This document shows positions 1-13,443 of a stretch of 64,000 nt of DNA, piece after piece (position 1 is the stretch's first letter; the number at the start of each line of letters is the position of its first letter). The stretch is from assembly GCF_009866805.1 (NCBI RefSeq), contig NZ_SIZW01000039.1, positions 124,001-188,000 on the forward strand, written 5' to 3'. This stretch comes from Schauerella aestuarii (GTDB taxonomy: Bacteria > Pseudomonadota > Gammaproteobacteria > Burkholderiales > Burkholderiaceae_B). The notes beneath the pieces are model-generated. The model was not told the origin of the DNA. It ran no database searches and was given only the letters and a program-made list of their open reading frames with translations. A program made the translations under genes and the position numbers.

Positions 1-746
1 TCGGGCACGTGACTGACTTGTGTATGCGGCGCCAAGGTCTTGATTTCTTCCACATCCTCAGGACGGATCACGTCACCCCGTCCGGCCACCATCAGCATCA
101 GCGGTTGCGCGACCGCAGGCAGGTCGGCATGGATATCGTCGGTGTGAAAGGCATCGAAGCTCGTGACGATCGCGCGCTCGTCGCAAGTGTGCAGCCACTC
201 GGCCCGCAAGCGCACTTGCGCGTCGGTCCAGGTGGGGCAGAACTCGCGCATTTCGGCCAGCGTGATGCCGCGTTGCGACAGGCGGATCGAATCGACGTAC
301 CACGGCAACTTCGACGGATAGGCGCGGCGGCCCGGACCGGATACGGGTGGATCGACGGCGACCAGGCGGGTAAGCCCGGCGGGCGCACTGCGCGCGGCAC
401 GGATGGCGATGCGCCCGCCCATCGAGTGACCGACAAGCGCATAGCGCTGCAAGCCCAATGCTTGCGCGAAGGCGATGACGTCGGCGGCTTGCGCATCGAG
501 GCCGTAGTCGAGCGAATCGGACGCTTCGGAGAGCCCGCGACCGCGCACGTCGAGCACATAGGTGTCGAAGCTTTGGCCGAAGCGCTCGCCGACGAAGCCC
601 CAGGTCACGGCCGGGCTGGTGATGCCCGGGATGATGATGATGGCATCGCGTTGCGCGCGAGCGCCGTCGGTGCCGCCGTAACGCAGATAGTGCTGGCGGA
701 TGTCGTTGGCGCGCACGTTGGCGCCGTACAAGAACGAGCGGGTCAT
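1..746 (-). CDS. nicD: N-formylmaleamate deformylase NicD (C-terminus beyond window)
   Basis: Alpha/beta hydrolase predicted to remove formate from N-formylmaleamate, the ring-cleavage product of 2,5-dihydroxypyridine in aerobic nicotinate degradation. Reading from the ATG at 746, the N-terminus runs MTRSFLYGANVRANDIRQHY, very like the NicD family start as I remember it. It is followed by an oxyanion segment (IIPGITSPAVTWGF), the DVRGRGLS turn and the nucleophile elbow GHSMGG with the catalytic Ser. An acid-bearing segment (VAGRGDVIRPED) lies near the left edge; the catalytic His would fall outside. The gene starts 18 bp after the nicE stop codon, so nicE-nicD is one transcript. Identification is from family recall plus the nic context. 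Confidence 0.85.
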   Translation of the reverse strand, partial: MTRSFLYGANVRANDIRQHYLRYGGTDGARAQRDAIIIIPGITSPAVTWGFVGERFGQSFDTYVLDVRGRGLSEASDSLDYGLDAQAADVIAFAQALGLQRYALVGHSMGGRIAIRAARSAPAGLTRLVAVDPPVSGPGRRAYPSKLPWYVDSIRLSQRGITLAEMREFCPTWTDAQVRLRAEWLHTCDERAIVTSFDAFHTDDIHADLPAVAQPLMLMVAGRGDVIRPEDVEEIKTLAPHTQVSHVP

Positions 747-764
747 GGCGGTTCCGGTTGAGTA

Positions 765-1517
765 TCAGTAGGCGCCCGAGAGCAGGGCGCCTGCACCGGG
801 AACGATGGGTTCGAGGTCGAGCGCCTTCAGGATGGCGTAGGTGGTGGCCACAGCGGCCGTAAGCACGGGTTTGCCGGTTTGCGCTTCAACCTTGGCTATC
901 GCGGACAGCGATGGCATCTGCACACATGCCGACAACACGATCACATCGACGTCGCTGGTTTGCATGCCGGCGACGATGCCCGGGAGCTTCGCGGGATCGT
1001 GGCGGCCAACGTCGAGATTGTTCGGGATTTCGAGCGCGTGCCAATGCACGACCTCGAATCCTTCGTGGGCGATGTAATCCACCACCAGTTGCGTGAGCGG
1101 TTTCATGTAAGGGGCGACCAGCGCGATGCGCTTGGCACCCATGATGTGCAACGCATCGACCAGAGCACCTGCACTGGTGATCACCGGTGCCGCCGCGCCG
1201 TTTTCTGCCGTGCGCTCGCCCAGCCGCTTTTGCGAGACACGGTGGTAGCCATGGCCCATGGCCATGATGGCGACAAGGCACGCGTATCCGAGCACATCCA
1301 CGCGCGCATCGCTGAGCTCGAGCGCGCACCGGTCGGACTCGGCATCCATGGCCGCCAGCTCTTCCTTGGCGACCGTTTTCATACGCATGCGGCTGGAATG
1401 GAACGTGAAGCGTTCGGGCCGGATCTGCTGGCGCGCCAGCAGCATGGCAGGCACTTCCGTTTCCATGGTGGTGTTGGAACTGGGCACGATCTGCCCGATG
1501 CGATAGGACTTCTGCAC
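765..1517 (-). CDS. nicE: Maleate cis-trans isomerase NicE
   Basis: Asp/Glu racemase-superfamily enzyme of 250 residues that converts maleate to fumarate, the last step of the nicotinate (maleamate) pathway. The N-terminal IGQIVPSSNTTMETE segment is typical of maleate isomerases, and the two catalytic cysteines are visible in GYACLV (near residue 79) and LSACVQMPS (near residue 198). It is the first gene of the leftward nicE-nicD transcript. It is divergent from nicC, with about 330 bp between them carrying two copies of the putative NicR motif. The start is the ATG at 1517, preceded by a purine-rich GGAG-like stretch. Confidence 0.88.
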   Translation of the reverse strand: MQKSYRIGQIVPSSNTTMETEVPAMLLARQQIRPERFTFHSSRMRMKTVAKEELAAMDAESDRCALELSDARVDVLGYACLVAIMAMGHGYHRVSQKRLGERTAENGAAAPVITSAGALVDALHIMGAKRIALVAPYMKPLTQLVVDYIAHEGFEVVHWHALEIPNNLDVGRHDPAKLPGIVAGMQTSDVDVIVLSACVQMPSLSAIAKVEAQTGKPVLTAAVATTYAILKALDLEPIVPGAGALLSGAY

Positions 1518-1580
1518 GACGCGACTCCTGCTGTCTTTGGCGCACGGGATCGCCAGAAGTATTGGCGGTCGACGGCAATA

Positions 1581-1600
1581 ATGAATGTGTACGCTCTATT
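1581..1600 (-). promoter_or_regulatory. Putative NicR operator before nicE
   Basis: The minus-strand sequence AATAGAGCGTACACATTCAT shares its core with four other sites in the nic region (AATAGAGTGTAAACGCTC near 11.88 kb; TTGAGTGTGTACACT at 1.78 and 11.69 kb; TTCAAGTGTGTACGTC near 12.48 kb). It sits about 65 bp upstream of the nicE ATG, a promoter-proximal position. Confidence 0.6.
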
Positions 1601-1727
1601 CTTGCAGTTAAGCCGGCGGCTGACAATGGCTGTTTTCCCTGCCTGTGTGCGCGACTGGAATTTACGGGAAAACCCTATAAAACAATGAATATGAAGCGAT
1701 GTTTGCGGCGGATGATCAGATTTTTAG

Positions 1728-3011
<1,284 letters not shown>

Positions 3012-3022
3012 ATCCGACGCCG

Positions 3023-3552
3023 ATGCCACCCGCGATGTCCGCCGCGTCTTCGCCTGCGCCGATCGCACGGGCTGGCGTGATGTTGCGTGTCAACGGCGCC
3101 GAGCATGCCGTCCCGGCCGCGCCCGAGGCTCGCTTGCTGTATGTGTTGCGTAACGATCTGGCGCTCAACGGTCCCAAGTTCGGCTGTGGATTGGGTGAGT
3201 GCGGCGCCTGTACGGTGTTGATCGATGGGCAGGCGGCGCGGTCCTGCGTCATGCCGATCGCCGGGCTGCACGGCCGCGCCGTCACCACGCTCGAAGGCTT
3301 GGGAACCGCAGATGCGCCCGGCCCTGTGCAGCGTGCCTTCATCGACGCCCAAGCTGCGCAGTGCGGTTATTGCCTCAACGGCATGATCATGACGACCGAA
3401 GCCCTGTTGCGGCGCAATCCCGAACCCACCGAGCGCGAGATTCGCGACGCGCTCAAGTACACCTTGTGCCGCTGTGGTACCCACATCGAGATTCTGGCGG
3501 CCGTGCGATTGGCGGTGCAGTACTGGCGAGACGCCGAAGGCGATCGCCACCG

Positions 3553-3556
<4 letters not shown>
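3023..3556 (+). CDS. nicA: Nicotinate dehydrogenase, 2Fe-2S subunit NicA
   Basis: Small iron-sulfur subunit of the nicotinate hydroxylase, which makes 6-hydroxynicotinate. It has a plant-type ferredoxin cluster (CGLGECGACTV plus a downstream Cys) and a second [2Fe-2S] domain with CGYC and CRCGTH motifs, as in XDH-family small subunits. It ends four bases into nicB (ATGA overlap), so the two are translationally coupled. The start is uncertain: ATG at 3023 (177 aa), 3035 (173 aa) or 3080 (158 aa, closest to the usual ~157). None has a strong Shine-Dalgarno sequence. Confidence 0.88.
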
Positions 3557-6858
<3,302 letters not shown>

Positions 6859-6862
6859 TCGG

Positions 6863-7609
6863 TCACACCGTCAGGTATGCCCGCCGCACGGCCTCGTCAT
6901 CCGCCAACGATTGCATCGTGCCGCTGTAACGGATCTGACCTTTCTCAAGCACATACGCGCGGTCGGATACGAGTTCGGCAAAGTGCACATTCTGCTCGGA
7001 CAGTAGAATGCTCGCGCCTTGTGCCTTCAGTGCCAGAATCATGTGCGCCATCTGTTCGACGATCACGGGTGCCACACCTTCCGACGGCTCATCGAGCAAC
7101 ACAAGATAAGGATTGCCCATCAGCGTGCGGGCGACCGTGAGCATTTGCTGTTCGCCGCCGCTCATCTGGCCGCCCGGGCGATCCTGCATGGCGCCAAGAT
7201 TGGGAAACAAGGTGTAGAGCGCGGCCGGTTCCCAATTGGGGGCATTTGTGCCGTCGGCCCATTTGCGTGGCGGCTGCCGGCCCACTTCGAGGTTTTCCGT
7301 CACGGTGAGATCCGTGAAGACGCGACGGTCTTCCGGCACGAACCCCAGGCCCATGCGCGCGATCTCGAAGGGCTGGCGTCCCGTCACGTTCTGCCCCATG
7401 AAATGCACCTGGCCTTTCCATGCAGGCAGCAGGCCCATGATCGCCTTGATGGTGGTGGACTTGCCGGCGCCGTTGCGGCCCATCAACGCGACCACTTCGC
7501 CGCGCTTCACTTCGAGTGCGACATCGAACAGGATATGCGCTGCGCCGTAGCCCGCGTCCAGGCCTTCCACGCGCAGCAGCGGCGCGTTGGAATCGATGGC
7601 CGCGCTCAT
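6863..7609 (-). CDS. livF: Branched-chain-type ABC transporter ATP-binding protein (LivF)
   Basis: ABC ATPase of 248 residues energising uptake through the LivHM-type permease. It shows Walker A GRNGAGKST, the signature MSGGEQQML, Walker B LVLLDEPSEG and the switch His region. Last gene of a leftward operon (binding protein, permease, LivG, LivF); its start overlaps the livG stop by four bases. It converges with nicB, with only four bases between the two stop codons and no obvious terminator. Operator sites before the operon suggest a pyridine carboxylate rather than amino acids as substrate; this is inference. Confidence 0.9.
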   Translation of the reverse strand: MSAAIDSNAPLLRVEGLDAGYGAAHILFDVALEVKRGEVVALMGRNGAGKSTTIKAIMGLLPAWKGQVHFMGQNVTGRQPFEIARMGLGFVPEDRRVFTDLTVTENLEVGRQPPRKWADGTNAPNWEPAALYTLFPNLGAMQDRPGGQMSGGEQQMLTVARTLMGNPYLVLLDEPSEGVAPVIVEQMAHMILALKAQGASILLSEQNVHFAELVSDRAYVLEKGQIRYSGTMQSLADDEAVRRAYLTV

Positions 7610-8385
7610 GCCGGCACCTCGGCGGCACGCGTCTTTTCAAATGTTTTGCCCGTACCGAAATACACTTCCTGCACCTTTGGATGATTGCGAATATCGGGGC
7701 CGGTGCCCTCGGCGATGAGTTCGCCACGCGCCAGCACGATCATGCGGTCGGCATAGGCGAAGACCACGTCCATGCTGTGCTCGGTAAACAGCACGGCCAT
7801 GTTGCGGTCGACCACGAGCTGCTTGGTCAAGGCCATCAACGCATTGCGTTCCTGCGGCGCCATGCCGGCCGTGGGCTCGTCCATCAGCAAGAGCTTGGGA
7901 TCGTTGGCCAGCCCCATGGCGAGTTCGACGCGTTTGACGTCGCCGTAGGCCAGTTCGCTGCAAGGTCGTTCGGCCTGCTCGCGCATGCCCACCTGTTCCA
8001 GAAGCGCCAAGGCTTCCTTGCGGTACTGCGATGAGGCCGGCGTCCACAGCGAATACACCTTGCCGTGATGCGCGAGCAGCGCCATCTGAATGTTCTCGGC
8101 CACGGTCAGCGACGCGAAGGTGGCGGCGATCTGAAACGTGCGGCCCACGCCCAGCTTGGCGATGTCGCGCGGGCGCATGCCCGTCAGCTCGCGGCCATCG
8201 AGCTTGATCGAGCCGGAAGTAGGCGGCAACTGGCCGCCCACCATGTTGAACGTGGTGGACTTGCCGGCACCGTTGGGCCCGATCAGCGCCAGCAATTCGC
8301 CGGCGGCCAGATCGAAGCTCACGTCATTGACGGCCTTGACGCCGCCAAAGGCTTTGTTGATGTGACGTACTTCGAGCAAGCTCAT
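7606..8385 (-). CDS. livG: Branched-chain-type ABC transporter ATP-binding protein (LivG)
   Basis: ABC ATPase of 259 residues with Walker A GPNGAGKST, signature LAYGDVKRVE, Walker B LLLMDEPTAG and the C-terminal extension typical of LivG. The start is the ATG at 8385, which overlaps the permease stop as ATGA. The frame stays open far upstream, but that part is antisense shadow of the permease gene. It pairs with LivF as the nucleotide-binding heterodimer. Confidence 0.92.
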   Translation of the reverse strand: MSLLEVRHINKAFGGVKAVNDVSFDLAAGELLALIGPNGAGKSTTFNMVGGQLPPTSGSIKLDGRELTGMRPRDIAKLGVGRTFQIAATFASLTVAENIQMALLAHHGKVYSLWTPASSQYRKEALALLEQVGMREQAERPCSELAYGDVKRVELAMGLANDPKLLLMDEPTAGMAPQERNALMALTKQLVVDRNMAVLFTEHSMDVVFAYADRMIVLARGELIAEGTGPDIRNHPKVQEVYFGTGKTFEKTRAAEVPA

Positions 8386-10343
8386 ACCCGGTTCTCCTCG
8401 ACGCCGGCGGGGGTGGCGGGGGCCGCGCCCAGGGCGGCGTGGCGGCGAGCAGGCGTACTGCGACGCAGGCCGATGCGTTCGGCAATCTGCTGGCAGAAGC
8501 CGGCGATGCCTTGCGGAAATACCAATACCAGCAGCAGAATGATGCCGCCGAAGAGCGCGCGCCAATATTCGGTGCTGCGCATGATGGTGTCTTGCAGCAG
8601 GTTGAAGGTGGCAGCGCCCACCAGCGGGCCGACCAACGTTTGGATGCCGCCCAAGAGCACCATCACCAATCCGTCGACCGACTTGGTGACGGCCATGGCG
8701 TCGGGCGAAATGCTGCCCTTGGAAAATGTGAAGAGCGCGCCGGCCAAGCCTGCAAACAAGCCGGCAACGACGAAGGCCATCCATTGCACCCGTTTGACGT
8801 CGATACCGACGGCGTCGGCCCGCAAGGCCGAGTCGCGTCCGGCGCGCAGCGCAAAGCCGAAGGGCGAGAAGAGGATGCGGCGCAGCGCCACCACGGCGAA
8901 GGCCACCACGGCCAGCGTGAGGTAGTAGAACGCGTTGCCCGACAGGAACTGCGCCGGCCATACGCCGATGATGCCGTTGGAGCCGCCGGTGAAGTCGTCC
9001 CACTGGAAGACGATGGACCAGACGATCTGCGAGAACGCCAGCGTGAGCATCGCCAGATACACGCCCGAGAGCCGCACGCAAAACCAGCCGAAGATCAGCG
9101 CGCCCACGGCCGCGACCAGCGGGCCCAGCACCAATGTGGCGAGCATGGGCAACGCGGCCGCCTTGAGCAGGAGCGCGGCGCCGTATGCGCCCAGGCCGAA
9201 GTACGCGGCATGGCCGAAGGAGTGCATGCCGCCGGGGCCCATGATGAAGTGCAGGCTGACGGCGAAGAGCGCCGCGATCATGATGTCCAGCGTGAGCACC
9301 GAGGCGTACGGAAACCAGGTGGACAACTGCGGCAGCACGATCAGCACCAGCAGCACTGCCACACCGAATGCCTTGAAGAGCGGCGACGATTTGCGGATCG
9401 GCGCTTCGACCGGTGCGGAGTTGCGGCTCACGGGTTGCGGGCGTCCGAACAAGCCCCACGGACGAAACACCAGTACCAGCGCCATGAAGACGAACTCGAC
9501 GACGAGGGTGAGCTTGGAGAAGGACACCGTCATGCCGAACATCGACACATTGCCCAGCCCGATGCAGATGGCCTTGATCTCGGCAATGATGAGTGCGGCC
9601 ACGTAGGCGCCCGGAATGGAGCCCATGCCGCCCACCACCACTACCACGAAGGCATCGCCGATCACGCGCAGATCCAGGCCGAGGCTGGCCGGTTCGCGCG
9701 GCAGTTGCACGGCGCCGCCCAGGCCCGCGAGCATGGCGCCCAACGCAAAGACGCCGGTAAAAAGCCACGCTTGATTGATGCCCAATGCACCCAGCATTTC
9801 GCGGTCTTGTGTGGCGGCGCGCACCAGCGTGCCCCAGCGGGTGCGGGTCAGCAGCAGCCACAGCAGCGCGAGCACCAGGGGCCCGAGCGCGATCAGCACG
9901 AGGTTGTAGACGGGATACTGGCGGCCGAGCAGATCGATGGCGCCGGTGAGGCCGGGCGCGCGGCGGCCCAGCAGATCTTCGGCGCCCCACAACCACAAGG
10001 CGGCATCGTTGATCACCAGCACCAGGGCAAAGGTGGCCAGCAACTGAAAGAGCTCAGGCGCGCGGTAGATGCGCCGCAGCAGCACGATCTCGATGGCCGC
10101 ACCCACGGCACCTACCACCAAAGAGGCCGCGATGACGCCTCCCCAGAAGCCCAGACCGGTCGAGCCGAAACGTTCGATCAACGTGTAGGCGACGTACAGC
10201 CCCAGCATGTAGAGCGAGCCGTGTGCGAAGTTGACGATGCGCGTGACGCCGAAGATCAGCGAGAGGCCCGCGGCCACGAGAAACAGCGACGATGCTTCGG
10301 CCAGGCCGTTGAGCAACTGCGCGAGAAATCCTGTCAGATCCAT
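8382..10343 (-). CDS. Fused LivH-LivM ABC transporter permease
   Basis: Inner-membrane permease of 653 residues that joins in one chain the two permeases normally encoded as LivH (about residues 1-290) and LivM (about 325-640). The LivH half carries VNFAHGSLYMLG and the GGMGSIPGA loop; the LivM half carries the FGHAAYFGLGAYGAA segment and DSALRADAVGID, the cytoplasmic coupling loop. A polar linker (about 300-325) joins them. Fused LivHM proteins are known in Burkholderiales and Rhizobiales. It lies 60 bp after the binding-protein gene and overlaps livG by four bases. Confidence 0.9.
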   Translation of the reverse strand: MDLTGFLAQLLNGLAEASSLFLVAAGLSLIFGVTRIVNFAHGSLYMLGLYVAYTLIERFGSTGLGFWGGVIAASLVVGAVGAAIEIVLLRRIYRAPELFQLLATFALVLVINDAALWLWGAEDLLGRRAPGLTGAIDLLGRQYPVYNLVLIALGPLVLALLWLLLTRTRWGTLVRAATQDREMLGALGINQAWLFTGVFALGAMLAGLGGAVQLPREPASLGLDLRVIGDAFVVVVVGGMGSIPGAYVAALIIAEIKAICIGLGNVSMFGMTVSFSKLTLVVEFVFMALVLVFRPWGLFGRPQPVSRNSAPVEAPIRKSSPLFKAFGVAVLLVLIVLPQLSTWFPYASVLTLDIMIAALFAVSLHFIMGPGGMHSFGHAAYFGLGAYGAALLLKAAALPMLATLVLGPLVAAVGALIFGWFCVRLSGVYLAMLTLAFSQIVWSIVFQWDDFTGGSNGIIGVWPAQFLSGNAFYYLTLAVVAFAVVALRRILFSPFGFALRAGRDSALRADAVGIDVKRVQWMAFVVAGLFAGLAGALFTFSKGSISPDAMAVTKSVDGLVMVLLGGIQTLVGPLVGAATFNLLQDTIMRSTEYWRALFGGIILLLVLVFPQGIAGFCQQIAERIGLRRSTPARRHAALGAAPATPAGVEENRV

Positions 10344-10403
10344 AACCTCGGAATCCGTAATGAGTCGTCGGGCTGCCGCAGTTGCGGCAGCCCGATCGCG
10401 GGG

Positions 10404-11612
10404 TCAGTCGGCTTTGCGCAGCGAACGCACGACGTCGTCGGAGGGCAGCGCTTCGTTGCCGGGTACGTAACGATAGTCGACCATCACGCCCTTGCCGTCT
10501 TTCAAGCCCAACTTGCCGACGTAGGCGCCCATCGTGGATTGATGGTCCAGCGCACGATACTCGATGGGCCCGAACGGAATGGTCAACTTCAGCCCCTGGA
10601 AGGCTTTGATCATCGCTTCGGTATCCGTGGAGCCGGCGCGTTTGATGCCTTCTGCCAGCGATTTGATGGCGCTGTAGCCGACCACCGAGCCCAGGCGCGG
10701 ATACTCTTTGAACGCGGCCTGGTAGCTTTTCAGGAACGCCTGGTGTTCGGGCGTTTCGATGGTTTGCCACGGGTAGCCGGTGACGACCCAGCCTTCGGGG
10801 ACTTCGTCACGGAAGGTGTCGAGGTATTCCGGCTCCCCGGTGAGCACGCTCACCACCGGGCGATCCTTGAAGAGGCCACGGGTGCTGCCTTCGCGCACGA
10901 ACTTGGTCACGTCCGCGGCAAAAAGCACATTGAAGATGGCGTCGGGCTTGCTGTCTTCCAGCGCCTGGACCACGCTGCCCGCATCCACTTTACCCAGTGG
11001 CGAGGCTTGCTCGGAGACGAACTCGACGTCGGGCTGGGCGGCCTTCATCAATGTCTTGAAGGTCGATACGGCGGATTGACCGTATTCGTAGTTGGGATAC
11101 ACGATGGCCCAACGCTTCTTCTTCATCTTCAGGGCTTCGGGCACGAGCATCGCGACCTGCATGTAGGTCGAGGTGCGCAGGCGGAACGTATAGCGGTTGC
11201 CGTTTTCCCAGGTGATCTTGTCGGTGAGCGGCTCGCTCGCCAGAAAGAAGACTTTCTTTTCCTTGGCGTAATCCGTGAGCGCCAGGCCGATATGCGACAG
11301 GAACGAGCCCGTCAGCATATCCACGCGTTCGCGCGAGATCAGCTCTTCGGCCGCGCGCACGGCATCGCCAGGCGTGGCATTGTCGTCGCGGATGATGAGC
11401 TCGAGCTTCTTGCCATTGACGCCACCGGCTTCGTTGACTTCGTCCAGCGCCAGTTGCATGCCTTTGCGGTAAGGGCCCAGAAACGCAGGCTGCGCTTTGT
11501 AGCTGTTGATCTCGCCGATCTTGATCGTGGCATTTTGTGCTGTCGCGCTCGACAGCGGCATTGCTGCGACGACGGCGGACAGCAATAGGGTGAAGCGAAT
11601 GCGGCCGTTCAT
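10404..11612 (-). CDS. ABC transporter periplasmic binding protein (LivK-like), probably nicotinate regulon
   Basis: Type I periplasmic binding protein of 402 residues with a Sec signal peptide (MNGRIRFTLLLSAVVAAM... cleaved near SSATAQN), followed by the IKIGEINSYKAQPAFLGPYRKG start of the Peripla_BP_6 fold and NGKKLELIIRDD. The start is the ATG at 11612, preceded by AAGGGGAA; an upstream in-frame start lacks a ribosome site. First gene of the ABC operon. Two copies of the putative NicR motif lie upstream, one over its likely promoter. Nicotinate or 6-hydroxynicotinate as ligand is inferred from this regulation, not from the fold. Confidence 0.85.
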   Translation of the reverse strand: MNGRIRFTLLLSAVVAAMPLSSATAQNATIKIGEINSYKAQPAFLGPYRKGMQLALDEVNEAGGVNGKKLELIIRDDNATPGDAVRAAEELISRERVDMLTGSFLSHIGLALTDYAKEKKVFFLASEPLTDKITWENGNRYTFRLRTSTYMQVAMLVPEALKMKKKRWAIVYPNYEYGQSAVSTFKTLMKAAQPDVEFVSEQASPLGKVDAGSVVQALEDSKPDAIFNVLFAADVTKFVREGSTRGLFKDRPVVSVLTGEPEYLDTFRDEVPEGWVVTGYPWQTIETPEHQAFLKSYQAAFKEYPRLGSVVGYSAIKSLAEGIKRAGSTDTEAMIKAFQGLKLTIPFGPIEYRALDHQSTMGAYVGKLGLKDGKGVMVDYRYVPGNEALPSDDVVRSLRKAD

Positions 11613-11680
11613 GTATTCCCCTTGGACGTTGTTGCATGTCACCACGACCGGTCGCCCGGCTAAGTGCGAAGCTGATTTTC

Positions 11681-11706
11681 GATAAAGTGTACACACTCAA
11701 TTTATC
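11681..11706 (-). promoter_or_regulatory. Putative NicR operator overlapping the ABC operon promoter
   Basis: The minus-strand sequence AAATTGAGTGTGTACACTTT is identical over 20 bp to the site in front of nicC. It lies 70-95 bp upstream of the binding-protein ATG and contains the same TACACT -10-like element. An identical operator in two unlinked promoters is strong evidence of co-regulation. Confidence 0.75.
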
Positions 11707-11872
11707 GATGGGAATAGGGGCAACCCGTGGGTGTGTGGTGCGATGCGCCATGCCGCCTAAATGGGGTTGGGGAATACCCTAAACAGCGTTAAATCAGTGG
11801 CTTACTGATGATCTGCAATACCGGGGGTGTGCGCAGGTGTGGGCCGGATACCTTCGGGAATTGAGTGGTGAA

Positions 11873-11892
11873 AAGAGCGTTTACACTCTATT
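11873..11892 (-). promoter_or_regulatory. Second NicR-type site upstream of the ABC operon
   Basis: The minus-strand sequence AATAGAGTGTAAACGCTCTT matches the nicE-proximal site closely (AATAGAGCGTACAC). It lies about 260 bp upstream of the ABC start and just after the marR stop codon. It may be an auxiliary site. Confidence 0.5.
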
Positions 11893-11918
11893 CGCTCAGT
11901 GTTTTCCCTAGGTTGGAA

Positions 11919-12422
11919 TTACGCGTCTTCGCCAGTGTCGCCGTCGTGACGCGAGGCGGCCAGATCGTCCGCGCCGCTCATCTTTCGCAGCAGGTAAACG
12001 ATGGCGACGCGCTCGGCGGGGTTCAGATTGCCGAACGTGGCTTCGGTGATGTCGTGAGCAAACGGCACGACGTCGTCGATCACGCAACGTCCGGCCGGCG
12101 TGAGCGTCACCAGCACTTTACGGCGGTCGGCGGGGTCATGCGACACCGCGAGCAGCGCGCGCGACTTCAACCGTTCGATCACGCCGCGAACCGTGGCCTG
12201 GTCGATAGCTGTGACGCGCACGATGTCGCTCAACGACGAGGCGCCGTTGTCGCGCACGGCGCAGAGCGCCACGAATTGCGCGGCGGTGAGTTGCGAGTCG
12301 GGAATCGTTTGCTGAAACAGTGCTACATGGCGCTGATACGCGCGCCGCAATAGATGCCCGACCTGTTCGGAAAATTGGTAGTCCGGTGTGTTGGACGCAG
12401 GAGAAGTTTTATTTTTCGGCAT
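11919..12422 (-). CDS. nicR: MarR-family repressor of nicotinate catabolism (NicR/BpsR-like)
   Basis: Winged-helix MarR protein of 167 residues: an N-terminal dimerisation helix, an HTH around residues 60-90 (LSDIVRVTAIDQATVRGVIERL) and the basic wing DPADRRKVLVTLT. In Pseudomonas NicR and Bordetella BpsR, regulators of this family next to nic genes repress them until 6-hydroxynicotinate relieves binding. Here the gene lies beside the nic and ABC operons, with a copy of the shared motif 53 bp before its own start, suggesting autoregulation. The start is the ATG at 12422. The symbol is assigned by context and family, not by a search. Confidence 0.8.
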   Translation of the reverse strand: MPKNKTSPASNTPDYQFSEQVGHLLRRAYQRHVALFQQTIPDSQLTAAQFVALCAVRDNGASSLSDIVRVTAIDQATVRGVIERLKSRALLAVSHDPADRRKVLVTLTPAGRCVIDDVVPFAHDITEATFGNLNPAERVAIVYLLRKMSGADDLAASRHDGDTGEDA

Positions 12423-12474
12423 GGCAATGAGTAAGCGCCGGCATCCGCGATCGGTTCAGTATAGCGGTTGATAT

Positions 12475-12490
12475 GACGTACACACTTGAA
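12475..12490 (-). promoter_or_regulatory. Putative autoregulatory site of the MarR gene
   Basis: The minus-strand sequence TTCAAGTGTGTACGTC is a weaker match to TTGAGTGTGTACACT found before nicC and the ABC operon. It is 53-68 bp upstream of the marR start. Confidence 0.5.
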
Positions 12491-12516
12491 TCGTGGCGCC
12501 GGCGGCCTGCTGCCGT

Positions 12517-13443
12517 TCAATCCGGCCAGATTGCGCCGGTGAGCGCGGTAGCCTGACGCCACAGGCGCGCGCCTGCGGCGGTGTCGGCTGCCGCCGACGC
12601 CACGCGGGCTTTGGCGGGCGGCCCCTTGATTTCGAACCACCCCGCCGGCCCGTAGTAACCGCCACCCCCGGCCGCTTCAGGGGCGGTCGCGGCATACAAC
12701 ACCGGGAGCACGCCGCTGGCCGCATTGTGGCCGAAAAAAGGCAGTGCACGCTGCATCAGCCGGTTGCCGATTCCTCGGCGGCCCGGTCCGCTGGTGAAAA
12801 GGTCGGTGGTCGCCAGGCCGGGGTGGGCGGCATTGCTGGCGATCCCCCACCCGTGCGCGGCGCTTTGGCGTTCCAGCGTGAGCGCAAACATCAGCATCGC
12901 AAGCTTGGACTGCCCATATGCCCCCCAAGGGGTGTAGCGCTTGGCCGCCTGCAGATCGCGCTCCTTGATGTGTGCGCCGCGGTGCGCCAGGCTGCTCAAG
13001 GAGACGACACGTGGCGCCGGCGCTGCGCGCAAGGCGGGTAGCAAGGCAGCGGTGAGTGCAACGTGGCCAAGATAGTTCGTGCCCATCTGCATCTCGAAAC
13101 CGTCTTCGGTGACCCGACGCGTGGGGAGCGCCATCACGCCGGCGTTGTTGATCAAGAGATCCAACGGCCGACCCCGATCGATCTCGGTTTGAGCGAAGGC
13201 GCGAACCGAGGCGAGACTGGCGAGGTCGAGCCGCGCAAAGTGAACGTCGGCGCCGGGACAGGCTGCGCGCAGTCGCCCCAACGCATCGGCGCCCTTGGCG
13301 GGATCGCGCGCGGCCAGTACCACTGCACTGCCCGCTTGCGCCAACGCGAGCGCGGTCTCGAAACCCAGGCCGCCAGTGGCGCCGGTAATGATGGCGCGTT
13401 GCCCGGCTTGGGAGGGCATATCGTTGCGTGTCCAGGCGGGCAT
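12517..13443 (-). CDS. Short-chain dehydrogenase/reductase
   Basis: Classical SDR of 308 residues, resembling the retinol-dehydrogenase-like group. It has the cofactor motif TGATGGLG, NNAG (in LLINNAGVMALP) and the catalytic Tyr-Lys pair in AYGQSKLAM, with the C-terminal extension PAAxGGGYYGP often seen in this group. The basic residues after beta-2 (AARDP) leave NAD versus NADP open. The start may be the ATG at 13443 or 13419; the longer one is used here. It runs leftward toward marR with about 95 bp between them. The substrate cannot be told from the sequence. Confidence 0.8.
   Translation of the reverse strand: MPAWTRNDMPSQAGQRAIITGATGGLGFETALALAQAGSAVVLAARDPAKGADALGRLRAACPGADVHFARLDLASLASVRAFAQTEIDRGRPLDLLINNAGVMALPTRRVTEDGFEMQMGTNYLGHVALTAALLPALRAAPAPRVVSLSSLAHRGAHIKERDLQAAKRYTPWGAYGQSKLAMLMFALTLERQSAAHGWGIASNAAHPGLATTDLFTSGPGRRGIGNRLMQRALPFFGHNAASGVLPVLYAATAPEAAGGGGYYGPAGWFEIKGPPAKARVASAAADTAAGARLWRQATALTGAIWPD

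Larger units (their letters stand above)
11613..11918. promoter_or_regulatory. Control region upstream of the ABC operon
   Basis: About 300 bp without a gene between marR (read leftward) and the ABC binding-protein gene. It contains two putative NicR sites (11681-11706 and 11873-11892). The sequence between them is less GC-rich than the neighbouring genes but shows no other structure that I can name. Confidence 0.6.

Noticed and set aside
7606-9996. A 796-codon leftward frame including livG
   Set aside because: Only the last 259 codons (from the ATG at 8385) match LivG; the rest is Arg-rich shadow of the permease gene.
8439-11588. Long open plus-strand frame of about 1050 codons opposite the ABC genes
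   Set aside because: It lies antisense to well-supported ABC genes, is rich in His/Arg/Gln/Ala as expected of a GC-rich shadow, and shows no domain.
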